Origin: Actinopolymorpha pittospori
GTDB taxonomy: Bacteria; Actinomycetota; Actinomycetes; Propionibacteriales; Actinopolymorphaceae
DNA length: 64,000 nt
Direction of reading: 5' to 3'
Assembly: GCF_014873875.1 (NCBI RefSeq)
Contig: NZ_JADBEM010000001.1
Location: forward strand, 6,200,001 to 6,264,000
Part shown: positions 52,136 through 59,853 of the stretch, piece by piece
Layout of the letters: each line of letters begins with the position of its first letter
Numbering within the stretch: position 1 is the stretch's first letter
Program-made: the position numbers and the translations under genes
Notes under the pieces: generated by a model
Databases searched by the model: none
The model's input: only the letters and a program-made list of their open reading frames with translations
Told to the model about the DNA's origin: nothing

Positions 52136-52861
52136 TCAGGTGAGCGGCTCGCCGCCGTCGATGCGTAGCGTCGCGCCGGTCATGAAGGTGTTGGTCATGG
52201 CGAACAACACGGCCGTAGCGATGTCCTCGACCGTTCCGATGCGGCGCACCGGATTTCGCTCCCGCTGACTCTCGAAGTAGTCCCGCTTGCCCTGCTCGCC
52301 CAGACCGTCCCAGGCGCCGGTGTCGACCACGCCCGGCGAGACCGTGTTCACCCGGACTGGGGCGAGTTCCAGCGCCAGGGACCGGGTGAGGAAGTCGACC
52401 GCTCCGTTGGTGACGGCGACCCCCAGGTAGCCGACCGTCGGTTTGAAGGCGGCAACCCCCGAGAAGAGGACGAGCGATCCGCCGACACCGATGTGGGGGG
52501 TGAAGTGCTTGGCCATCATGATCGGTCCGATGACCTTCGTGTCGAAGGATCGGCGGAGTGCCTCGCGGTCCAGATCGCGGACGTGACCGCGGGCGCGTGC
52601 GGAGGCGGTCGACACCACATGATCGACGGCGCCGAGCCGCTGCGCGAGTGAGGCGATGCTCACCTCGTCGTTCAGGTCGACCTCCTCGGCCCGGATGTCC
52701 GGGTCGTCGTAGGCCCAGGCGAGGGCGGGACGGTCACGTCCGGCGACCACGACCCGGGCGCCGGCTGCCCGCGACGCGTCGGTGATGGCGCGGGCGATCC
52801 CGCTCCCGCGCCCGATGACGACGACAGTGCGATCTTGCAGCGATTGGATCGACGGGTTCAT
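52136..52861 (-). CDS. SDR-fold protein lacking the catalytic Tyr-Lys pair
   Basis: A 241-residue short-chain dehydrogenase fold: nucleotide loop VIGRGSGIARAIT, DHVVSTAS in place of NNAG, and SPGVVDTGAWDGLG followed by RIDGGEPLT. The segment aligned with the catalytic Tyr-x-x-x-Lys reads VAVTN, so both Tyr and Lys seem replaced. It may be a non-catalytic binding protein or use another mechanism. Divergent from a LysR gene, which probably controls it. Confidence 0.83.
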   Translation of the reverse strand: MNPSIQSLQDRTVVVIGRGSGIARAITDASRAAGARVVVAGRDRPALAWAYDDPDIRAEEVDLNDEVSIASLAQRLGAVDHVVSTASARARGHVRDLDREALRRSFDTKVIGPIMMAKHFTPHIGVGGSLVLFSGVAAFKPTVGYLGVAVTNGAVDFLTRSLALELAPVRVNTVSPGVVDTGAWDGLGEQGKRDYFESQRERNPVRRIGTVEDIATAVLFAMTNTFMTGATLRIDGGEPLT

Positions 52862-52965
52862 GGTTCCTCCTTCCGTACGTCAACGCCGAAATGCTAGACA
52901 GCTCGGGAGCGGAAACGGGGACTCGATCGCATGAAACGTTCGGTGCTCTCAGATAGATTTCGCGA

Positions 52966-53859
52966 ATGACGACGCTACGCACGCTGGAGTGTCTGGTGGC
53001 CTTGGTCGAGGCCGGTTCGGTGACCGGTGCGGCAGCGGCACTGCACATGTCGCAACCGGCGCTTTCCCACCAGATCGCGGCGTTGGAGCGCGAGCTGGGC
53101 ACGCCGGTGGTGGAGCGGCTCACCCGCGGCGTCCGCGTGACTGCCGCCGGTCGCGCGGTGGCGGAGGAGGCGCGGGTCGCGCTGGAGGCGGCCGACCGGG
53201 CCGTGCGCGTGGGCCGCCGCGTGGGCGTGGGCGCCGGCGGCCGCCTTCGCCTCGCCTGTGCCGAGACGATGACGGCCTGGCTGCTCGTCCCCGTACTCCG
53301 GCAGTGGAGGTCGCGGCGCCCGGACGTTCAGCTCGATCTCGCGGAGTTCACCAGCGCCGACGTCATGGCCGACGTGCTCGCGGCCGGCGGAACGGATCTG
53401 GTCGTGGGTCCACGGCCCACCGCCACCGACGCTCACGTCGAACTGCTGGGGCAGGAGGAGATGGTCGTGGTGGCGGCCGCCGCCCACCACTTCGCCGACC
53501 AGAGGTCGGTGGCCGTCGCCGACCTCACCGGTGAGCCTTTCGTCCACTATGACCGGGACAACGGTCTCGCGCTGTGGGTCGACCAGTTCGTGGCCCGCCA
53601 CGGGGTCACGCTGACTCCGGTGCTGCGAACCCGCAGTCCGCGGACCGCGGCACAGCTCGCGGCCGCCGGGATGGGGGTCAGCATCGTCCCGGTCTCCGCC
53701 CTGGCCACGCGCCCCGCCGGGACCGTGCGCCCCCTGCGGCCCCGTGTTCGACGGGACGTGGTGGCGATTGTCGGGGCGCCCTCGGATGCGCTGGTGCGCA
53801 GGTTCGTGGCAGACCTGGTGCGGCGCGGACTTCCCTCTAGCGCCAGGACCACGCCGTAG
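52966..53859 (+). CDS. LysR-family transcriptional regulator
   Basis: A 297-residue LysR protein with helix-turn-helix GAAAALHMSQPALSHQIAALERELG (residues about 18-42), linker and type-2 periplasmic-binding-like effector domain from about residue 90 (GGRLRLACAETMTAWLLVPVLRQW). It is divergent from the SDR gene with 104 bp between the starts, the standard LysR arrangement. The ligand is unknown. Confidence 0.9.
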   Translation: MTTLRTLECLVALVEAGSVTGAAAALHMSQPALSHQIAALERELGTPVVERLTRGVRVTAAGRAVAEEARVALEAADRAVRVGRRVGVGAGGRLRLACAETMTAWLLVPVLRQWRSRRPDVQLDLAEFTSADVMADVLAAGGTDLVVGPRPTATDAHVELLGQEEMVVVAAAAHHFADQRSVAVADLTGEPFVHYDRDNGLALWVDQFVARHGVTLTPVLRTRSPRTAAQLAAAGMGVSIVPVSALATRPAGTVRPLRPRVRRDVVAIVGAPSDALVRRFVADLVRRGLPSSARTTP

Positions 53860-54059
53860 CCAGAACCCGCATCGCCACCGACCGGGCGAATCGACCGGAC
53901 GAATCCATCGGCAAGGGCGGATTGTCACGTAAGGGTGTGAAGCCGACGTACCACTCCTCCTCCGCACCGGGTGCGCCGGGCAGCTCGCGGCGTGGTCGAA
54001 TCGGAGACAGGCACACGGTGGACGGACATCGTGAACCTGATCGGAGGAGGGAGTGCACC

Positions 54060-54650
54060 GTGCCGGTCACCCGTGGATTCGGCGGACGCAGACGTGATCA
54101 TGCCCTGGACCTTCCTCCGGGGCAGTACCTCACGGAGGACTTTCCCGTTCTCTCGGCCGGGCCGACGCCCGACATCGACACCGCCGACTGGGAGTTCTTC
54201 ATCCGGACCGAGTCCGGCGACGTGCACACGTGGAGCTGGGAGCAGCTGCACGCCCTGCCGATCGAGGACGTCACCAGGGACATTCACTGCGTGACGCGCT
54301 GGTCCAAACTCGGCACGGACTGGCGGGGCGTCTCCCTGGACACGCTGTTCGAGCGGGTCGAGACGGAGGCCGACTTCGTGATGGCCCACTCCTACGGTGG
54401 CTACACCACCAACGTGCCGCTCGAGGATCTTCAGGACGGCAAGGCCTGGATCGCCTTCGAGTTCGACGGCGAGGACCTGGAGCCGGAGCATGGTGGCCCG
54501 GCTCGCCTGCTCATCCCGCACCTCTACTTCTGGAAGAGCGCGAAATGGATCCACGGGCTGGTCATGACGGCCGATGAGGAGCCCGGCTTCTGGGAGCAGA
54601 ACGGCTACAACAACTACGGGGATCCCTGGCTCGAGCAGCGCTACTCATGA
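54060..54650 (+). CDS. Sulfite oxidase-like molybdopterin-dependent oxidoreductase
   Basis: A 196-residue protein of the single-domain sulfite-oxidase/MsrP fold. The molybdenum-ligating cysteine is Cys77 in IHCVTRWSK; DWRGVSLDTLF, HSYGGYTTNVPLEDL and GPARLLIPHLYFWKSAKWIHGL are all conserved. No signal peptide, so cytoplasmic. The GTG at 54060 gives the usual VTRGFGGRRR beginning and follows GGAGGAGGG. It overlaps the reductase gene by four bases, which should supply its electrons. Physiological substrate unknown, perhaps an S- or N-oxide. Confidence 0.9.
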   Translation: MPVTRGFGGRRRDHALDLPPGQYLTEDFPVLSAGPTPDIDTADWEFFIRTESGDVHTWSWEQLHALPIEDVTRDIHCVTRWSKLGTDWRGVSLDTLFERVETEADFVMAHSYGGYTTNVPLEDLQDGKAWIAFEFDGEDLEPEHGGPARLLIPHLYFWKSAKWIHGLVMTADEEPGFWEQNGYNNYGDPWLEQRYS

Positions 54651-55378
54651 GCCGGGGGGACAGCGTCGGCGCCTGGAAGCTGGGTGTGGTGGCGGAGACT
54701 CGAACGCTCACGAAGTCCGCGCGCAGCATCATGCTCGACGTGCCCGGCTGGGGTGGCAACATCGCCGGTCAGCATGCCGACGTCCGACTCACGGCGGCGG
54801 ACGGCTACCAGGCGGTGCGTTCCTACTCGGTCGCCTCGGTCGGCACCGGCGACCGGATCGAGCTCGCGGTCGACAGACTCCCAGACGGCGAGGTGTCGCC
54901 GTACCTCGTCGACGAGGTCATGGTGGGGGACGAGCTCGAGGTGCGTGGACCACTCGGCGGATGGTTCGTCTGGCGCCCTGACCAGAGGGAGCCGGTACAA
55001 CTCGTCGCGGGGGGCTCGGGCATCGTCCCGCTGATGGCGATGATCCGGTCACACCACGCGACAGGAAGCACCGCGCCGTTCCGGCTGCTGTACTCACTGC
55101 GCACACCGGAGGACGCCTTCTTCAGGGAGGCGCTGTTGGCTCCGCCGGCCGGAGTCGACGTCACCTGGCACTACACGCGCGAGGTACCCGCGGGGTGGGA
55201 ACACGCGCCCCGACGCCTCACCGCGACCGACCTCGCCACCTCCACGTTCCCGCCCACCGACGAGCCCGCCATGTACGTGTGCGGGCCGACCGGCTTCGTG
55301 GAGACCGTCGCCCGCGCGCTCGTCGACCTCGGCCACGATCCGCAACGCGTCAAGACCGAACGGTTCGGAGGGACGTGA
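54647..55378 (+). CDS. Flavin-dependent ferredoxin/NAD(P)H reductase-like protein
   Basis: A 243-residue FNR-fold protein: FAD-binding barrel with RSYSVAS, then the NAD-binding half with VAGGSGIVPLMAMIR and the C-terminal YVCGPTGFVETVARAL. No 2Fe-2S cysteines. ATGA overlap with the upstream oxidase gene and TGATG overlap with the zinc-ribbon gene show a tight operon. It probably passes electrons from NAD(P)H to the molybdopterin enzyme. Confidence 0.9.
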   Translation: MSRGDSVGAWKLGVVAETRTLTKSARSIMLDVPGWGGNIAGQHADVRLTAADGYQAVRSYSVASVGTGDRIELAVDRLPDGEVSPYLVDEVMVGDELEVRGPLGGWFVWRPDQREPVQLVAGGSGIVPLMAMIRSHHATGSTAPFRLLYSLRTPEDAFFREALLAPPAGVDVTWHYTREVPAGWEHAPRRLTATDLATSTFPPTDEPAMYVCGPTGFVETVARALVDLGHDPQRVKTERFGGT

Positions 55379-55635
55379 TGAACGGCCACCTCGACGGCAA
55401 CGTGCTCGCCGGTCCACTGACGGAGGTGTTCGCCTTCGACCCGACCACCGCGCTCGTACGCTGCGCGTCCTGCGGCGACGTCTCCGCGTTGGCCTGCGCG
55501 ATGGTCTACGAGGACCCGATGGGGCTGGTCGTGCGTTGTCGACGCTGCGACAACGTGCTCATGGTCGTCGTGGACCGCCCGGATCGGACGTGCGTGGCGA
55601 CCCATGGCATGTCCTGGCTGCAGGTCATGCGCTGA
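55378..55635 (+). CDS. Small zinc-ribbon protein (DUF6510-like)
   Basis: An 85-residue protein with two CxxC pairs (Cys29/Cys32 and Cys54/Cys57) that would bind a zinc or iron atom, and a conserved end GMSWLQV. It overlaps the reductase stop by one base. Homologues of this size follow the oxidase-reductase pair in other actinomycetes as far as I recall; the role, perhaps electron transfer or assembly, is unknown. Confidence 0.82.
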   Translation: MNGHLDGNVLAGPLTEVFAFDPTTALVRCASCGDVSALACAMVYEDPMGLVVRCRRCDNVLMVVVDRPDRTCVATHGMSWLQVMR

Positions 55636-55708
55636 CCTTCCGTCATCGACCTCACGAACCGGCCCGCCCGAGCGTCTGCAGGGGGAGAGACGAGAGCGAG
55701 GGCGAGTC

Positions 55709-56221
55709 ATGGCCACACGTCACACCCTGATCGAGACGGAGCTCGGAGAGATCACCCTGGTCGCGGACGAGGGCAGGCTCGCCGGACTGTACTTCCGTCA
55801 CCACTGGTACAAACCGCCGCAAGAGAGCCTTGGCGCCTACGTCGAGCCCGACACCGATCCGCTGTTCACCGCGACCGCCGCCGAACTCGAGGACTACCTC
55901 GCCGGCCGGCGTACGTCGTTCGACGTCCCGATCACGGCGGCGGGGGACGAGTTCCAGAAGCGGGTGTGGGCCCTGCTGGAGGAGATCCCGTACGGCCGGA
56001 CGACGACGTACGGCGCACTCGCGGAGAAGCTGGGCGACCGGTCGCTCGCGCAGGAGGTCGGGCGGGCCGTGGGGCACAACCCGCTGAGCGTGATCGTGCC
56101 CTGCCACCGGGTCGTCGGCAGGGACGGCAAGTTGACCGGTTACGCGGGAGGGCTCCGGCGGAAGAAGCTCCTCCTCGATCTCGAGGAACCATCGCGGGCG
56201 AAGGCGGAAAGGCTGTTCTGA
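55709..56221 (+). CDS. ogt: Methylated-DNA-protein-cysteine methyltransferase
   Basis: A 170-residue O6-alkylguanine-DNA alkyltransferase. The acceptor Cys132 lies in VIVPCHRVVG; the helix-turn-helix with the arginine finger (GRTTTYGALAEKLGDRSLAQEVGRAVGHNP) precedes it. It removes an alkyl group from O6-guanine in a suicide reaction. ATG 55709 chosen because the N-terminal domain starts there. It heads a run with a 2-oxoglutarate oxygenase and an Ada-type zinc domain, all likely to act on alkylation damage. Confidence 0.93.
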   Translation: MATRHTLIETELGEITLVADEGRLAGLYFRHHWYKPPQESLGAYVEPDTDPLFTATAAELEDYLAGRRTSFDVPITAAGDEFQKRVWALLEEIPYGRTTTYGALAEKLGDRSLAQEVGRAVGHNPLSVIVPCHRVVGRDGKLTGYAGGLRRKKLLLDLEEPSRAKAERLF

Positions 56222-56223
56222 AC

Positions 56224-56979
56224 GTGAAACGCGGTACGAGGAAGTCCGAAGCAACCGACCCAGCCACCGACGTGTGGAGGGACCGGGTCGGGTCCGGAGA
56301 CTGGGCGGCCATCACCGAGGAGATCAACGAGTACGGCGGTGCCCTCCTGCCGAGGCTCCTGTCCGCCGACGGGACGCGAGAGGTCCGCGACCTCTACGGC
56401 GACACCCACGACGTGTTCCGGACCACCGTCGACATGGGCCGGCATCGCTTCGGGGAGGGCGAGTACCGCTACTTCAACGCGCCCTACCCCGAGCCGATCG
56501 AGCGGCTCAAGCAGGCGCTGTACCCGCGGCTGTTGCCGATCGCGCGCGACTGGTGGACGAAGCTGGGCCGGCCGACCCCGTGGCCGGACACCCTCGACGA
56601 GTGGCTGGAGTGTTGTCACCGGGCCGGACAGACGAAGTCGACGGCGATCCTGTTGAAGTACGGCGAGCGGGACTGGAACGCGCTGCACCGCGACCTCTAC
56701 GGTGACCTCGTCTTTCCGCTGCAGGTCGTGATCAACCTCAACGAGCCGGGCGTGGACCACACCGGTGGGGAGTTCCTGCTGCTCGAGCAGCGGCCCCGCG
56801 CCCAGTCCCGGGGCACCGCGACGCTCCTGCCTCACGGTCATGGTTACCTCTTCACCACCCGCGACCGACCGGTCGAGTCCCGACGTGGCTGGTCGGCGGC
56901 CCCGGTCCGCCACGGCGTCTCCGCCATCCGCTCCGGGCAACGCCACACGCTCGCGCTGGTCTTCCACGACGCCGCCTGA
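56224..56979 (+). CDS. 2OG-Fe(II) oxygenase (COG3826 type)
   Basis: A 251-residue dioxygenase. Iron ligands H155 and D157 lie in LHRDLYGDLVFPLQ, the second His is H230 (VRHGVS), and R240 (GQRHTLAL) fits the 2-oxoglutarate salt bridge. GTG 56224 follows the ogt stop by two bases. Members are conserved next to DNA alkylation repair genes but their substrate is not established; damaged nucleotide or DNA demethylation is a reasonable inference. Confidence 0.87.
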   Translation: MKRGTRKSEATDPATDVWRDRVGSGDWAAITEEINEYGGALLPRLLSADGTREVRDLYGDTHDVFRTTVDMGRHRFGEGEYRYFNAPYPEPIERLKQALYPRLLPIARDWWTKLGRPTPWPDTLDEWLECCHRAGQTKSTAILLKYGERDWNALHRDLYGDLVFPLQVVINLNEPGVDHTGGEFLLLEQRPRAQSRGTATLLPHGHGYLFTTRDRPVESRRGWSAAPVRHGVSAIRSGQRHTLALVFHDAA

Positions 56980-56984
56980 TCGCC

Positions 56985-57326
56985 ATGGTGCGCACCGGGA
57001 CCGACGACGGGGGCGTCCGGGCCTACACGCTGGTCGGCCCGGACGGTCGGCCCTACCGGTCAGACGTCCCCGGCGAACTCGGTGGCCACCGCGGATCGCG
57101 GATCTACGGTCGGCTGGACTGCCCGTCGGCGCTCCGTGCCCGTGCCCGCGGCGGCTACACACGCAGCCGGGTGTTCTTCGCCGACGAGGCGACCGCGATC
57201 GCCGCCGGATACCGGCCGTGCGGCGTCTGCCTACCCGAGAGGTACGCGCGGTGGAAGGCCGGACTGTGGCCCCGGTCACAGCGCGGTGCCGCCTCGCCGA
57301 GCGCGGGTCGGTCGGTGGATCCCTGA
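56985..57326 (+). CDS. Ada-type metal-binding domain protein
   Basis: A 113-residue protein related to the N-terminal zinc domain of Ada (IYGRLDCPSALRARARGGYTRSRVFFADEATAIAAGYRPCGVCLPERYARW). Three cysteines are visible (46, 79, 82); the fourth Ada ligand, and hence the methyl-phosphotriester acceptor pair, is absent, so it probably binds DNA or metal without Ada methyl transfer. It lies 5 bp after the oxygenase gene and ends the repair operon. Confidence 0.85.
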   Translation: MVRTGTDDGGVRAYTLVGPDGRPYRSDVPGELGGHRGSRIYGRLDCPSALRARARGGYTRSRVFFADEATAIAAGYRPCGVCLPERYARWKAGLWPRSQRGAASPSAGRSVDP

Positions 57327-57439
57327 TTCGAAGTTTCGCCGCGGGTATGTCGAAACCGGATCCGCTGCCCCGTCGTCCCTGGTGAGGCGTCGCGACGGGC
57401 TCGGAGGAGTTTCGTCGGTCGGCGCGGAAAGGACCAGCC

Positions 57440-57823
57440 ATGCGACACCCCGTCGTGCACTTCGAGGTCATCGGTCGGAACCCGGAGAAGCTCCGGGGTT
57501 ACTACGGCACCCTGTTCGGGTGGGAGTTCGACACGAGTTCGCCGGTCGCGGAGGAGGTCTCCGAGCCGGACAACTACGGCTTCGTCGAACGCGTCACGAC
57601 CAGTGACGGCACCGGCATTCCGGGCGGTGTCGGCGGTGGTCCGGCCTATGAGGGACACGCCATCTTCTACGTCGGCGTCCCTGACGTGGAGGCCGCGCTG
57701 CGGGAGGCGGAGCGCCTCGGTGGAACGCGCCGGATGGGCCCGGTGCGGGCTCCGAGCGGGCTCGTGGTCGGTCACTTCACCGACCCGGAGGGCCATCTCG
57801 TCGGGGTCGCCGGCTCGGCCTAG
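57440..57823 (+). CDS. VOC-family (glyoxalase-like) protein
   Basis: A 127-residue protein with paired beta-alpha-beta-beta-beta modules: VVHFEVIGRNPEKLRGYYGTLFGWEFD and AIFYVGVPDVEAALREAERLGGTRRMGPVRAPSG...HFTDPEGHLVGV. This matches the vicinal-oxygen-chelate superfamily (glyoxalases, bleomycin resistance). Start ATG 57440 with GGAAAGGA. Function unknown. Confidence 0.88.
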   Translation: MRHPVVHFEVIGRNPEKLRGYYGTLFGWEFDTSSPVAEEVSEPDNYGFVERVTTSDGTGIPGGVGGGPAYEGHAIFYVGVPDVEAALREAERLGGTRRMGPVRAPSGLVVGHFTDPEGHLVGVAGSA

Positions 57824-57840
57824 GACACGACCTGACTACC

Positions 57841-57860
57841 GCCGTCGGGGCGACGACGGC
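57841..57860. terminator. Hairpin after the VOC gene
   Basis: GCCGTCG (57841-57847) pairs with CGACGGC (57854-57860) around six bases, 18 bp after the VOC stop. Likely terminator for that gene. Confidence 0.6.
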
Positions 57861-57889
57861 ACGAAGGACGTGCGGCGGGAGGCCAGAAG

Positions 57890-57923
57890 GAGGGAGGGCG
57901 ACCCAGGTGGGCGGCCCTCCCTC
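57890..57923. terminator. 10-bp-stem terminator between convergent VOC and hydrolase genes
   Basis: GAGGGAGGGC (57890-57899) pairs perfectly with GCCCTCCCTC (57914-57923) around a 14-base loop, in the gap between the convergent ends at 57823 and 57977. Likely terminates the hydrolase transcript and read-through from the VOC gene. Confidence 0.8.
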
Positions 57924-57976
57924 GCTGTCTTTGCTCTCCGGGATCTCATCGCCGGAGGGGCGCTACAGCTAGGGCA

Positions 57977-59674
57977 TCAGTCGAACGGCAGGCGTTCAAC
58001 CGACCAACCCGGCGTCAGGGTCATCGACCGTCCGGCCTGCGCCACCTGCGGCCCGGCCGGCGGTCCGGCGTCAGGTCCAGTCGGCACCGGAACGCCCTGA
58101 CACCCACTCGCCCCGGGCTTTCCGGTCCTGAAGTAGGCGACGACGTGTGCGGCGCAGTCGGGCGCGTCGATGACGGAGCCGTGCACGTCGTCCTCGACGG
58201 TGAACGTCGTCCCGCCGACCGCGGCCTTCATGTCATGGGTCCACCGGTAGACCGAGACCGACTCGTAGCGGTGTCCGGACAGGACGAGTGGGGCACGGTT
58301 GAACCGCAGCCGCACCTCCTGCACCGGCAGCGGCCAGCCCGCGCACGGAGGCAGGAACGAGCTCAGCCGGCCGGTGATCGGGAGACGCCGCAGGCGCTCC
58401 TGGTAGGCATCCCAGGCGGACTCGAAGTCGCGCGCGCCGCCGTCGCCGTTGCAGAAGATCGCCTGGTTCGCCGTGGGATTGCTTCTCGCGGGAAGCCCTG
58501 CCGGCGGCTCCATGGGTTCACCGCCGAAGACCTCCGCGACTTCCGGTGGTGCGATCGGGCCGGTCGCGTCCCGCAGCTCGGCGAACACCTGCGCGGCCTG
58601 CGGCCAGACCGGGGACGGTTGGGACCCAGCGAGTGCGACGACGGATCCGTCGAAGACCACGGGGATTCCGGTGAACTCCTTGGGATGAGCGTCAAGGTCC
58701 CTTTGCAGCGCCGTCAAGGATGCCTTGACCTGACTACCGGTCGTGCCGAAGCCGTAGGTGTCGTCGAAGCGCGCCATCCAGGTGGCCATCCGGGAGAAGT
58801 CCCTCTCGGTGGCCGCGGCCCGCTCCGCCACGAAGGTGTCCAGCCTCGGATCCGGCGGGGCAACGCTGTCCACCCACATGCGGCCGACCTTGCTGGGAAA
58901 GAGGTTCCGGTACACGGGCCCGAGCCAGCTGCCCCAGGACACGCCGTAGTAGCTCAACCGTCGTTCACCCAGGCCGGTCCGGATCCGGTCGAGGTCGCGG
59001 GCGATGTTCTGTGTCGTGAGCTGCCCGATGAACTCGGGGTCGGTCGAGGCGCATTCCTGGTTCACGCGTACCAGCTGCGCGTAGACCCGCCTCGCCTCCG
59101 CCTCGGTGATCGTCGGCGGAGCGCCGACGCCGTCCTCGGCGCAGTCGACGGTGGTGCTTGAGCCGACTCCGCGCGGGTCGAAGCCGATCAGGTCGTACTG
59201 CTTGTTCAGATCCGCCGTCGGACGATCCGGCTGTGCGAACCGGAACGGCATCAGATACCCGCTGCCACCCGGACCGCCGGGGTTGAGCGCGAGGCTGCCC
59301 AGGCGATGCGCCTTGTCGGTGGCCGGCAGTCTCGTCAGCGCGACGCTGATCCACCGGCCGGAGGGGTCGGCGTAGTCCAGTGGAACGTCGAGCGTGCCGC
59401 AGTCCGCGCGGTTCATCGCCGCCTTGAACCACGCGTGGTCGGGGAACCCGATCCAGTCCAGTACGTCGTCGGAGTAGTCGGGGCAGGCGTGCCAGTCGAT
59501 CCTCGCGTGCCGCAGGGTTTGGCTGGTGGACGCGGTGGACGCGGCGGTCGTGGCGGAAGCGGTGGACGTCGTGGACGCGGTGGTTGTCGCGGTTGCTGTG
59601 CCGCCTGGTGTGAGGGTCGACCCGACGACGGCCAACGGAGCCGCCGTCCAGGCCAGGAGTCTTCGTAGGTTCAT
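57977..59674 (-). CDS. Secreted alpha/beta-hydrolase, tripeptidyl-aminopeptidase-like
   Basis: A 565-residue protein with a Sec-type signal (MNLRRLLAWTAAPLAVVGSTL), a Thr/Ser/Ala-rich linker, an alpha/beta-hydrolase fold with the nucleophile elbow YGVSWGS, and a C-terminal TAP-like domain (SVSVYRWTHDM...CAAHVVAYFRTGKPG). NPGGPGGSG supplies the oxyanion loop. Such enzymes release tripeptides from protein N-termini or hydrolyse esters outside the cell. ATG 59674 begins the signal peptide. Confidence 0.88.
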   Translation of the reverse strand: MNLRRLLAWTAAPLAVVGSTLTPGGTATATTTASTTSTASATTAASTASTSQTLRHARIDWHACPDYSDDVLDWIGFPDHAWFKAAMNRADCGTLDVPLDYADPSGRWISVALTRLPATDKAHRLGSLALNPGGPGGSGYLMPFRFAQPDRPTADLNKQYDLIGFDPRGVGSSTTVDCAEDGVGAPPTITEAEARRVYAQLVRVNQECASTDPEFIGQLTTQNIARDLDRIRTGLGERRLSYYGVSWGSWLGPVYRNLFPSKVGRMWVDSVAPPDPRLDTFVAERAAATERDFSRMATWMARFDDTYGFGTTGSQVKASLTALQRDLDAHPKEFTGIPVVFDGSVVALAGSQPSPVWPQAAQVFAELRDATGPIAPPEVAEVFGGEPMEPPAGLPARSNPTANQAIFCNGDGGARDFESAWDAYQERLRRLPITGRLSSFLPPCAGWPLPVQEVRLRFNRAPLVLSGHRYESVSVYRWTHDMKAAVGGTTFTVEDDVHGSVIDAPDCAAHVVAYFRTGKPGASGCQGVPVPTGPDAGPPAGPQVAQAGRSMTLTPGWSVERLPFD

Positions 59675-59777
59675 GCGGTTCAGAGTGCGCGACGGGGGGC
59701 TCCCTCCGCGTCTGCCCGAGGCCGTGACTCCGCTCATGACCTCAGGACCACAAGGGCGGCCAGGAGGTGGTCGACAC

Positions 59778-59815
59778 CTGTCCACGGTCATGGTCACGAC
59801 CATGACCGTGGACAG
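59778..59815. promoter_or_regulatory. Perfect 38-bp inverted repeat in divergent promoter region
   Basis: The arm CTGTCCACGGTCATGGTC (59778-59795) is followed by AC and then its exact reverse complement (59798-59815). It lies between the divergent hydrolase and histidine-kinase genes, 39 bp before the kinase start. Length and perfection point to an operator for a dimeric regulator, perhaps the response regulator itself, or a cruciform; there is no gene end here for it to terminate. Confidence 0.75.
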
Positions 59816-59853
59816 AGCCGAGGCGGCTCTACGACGAATAGGCTGCAGCGGAC

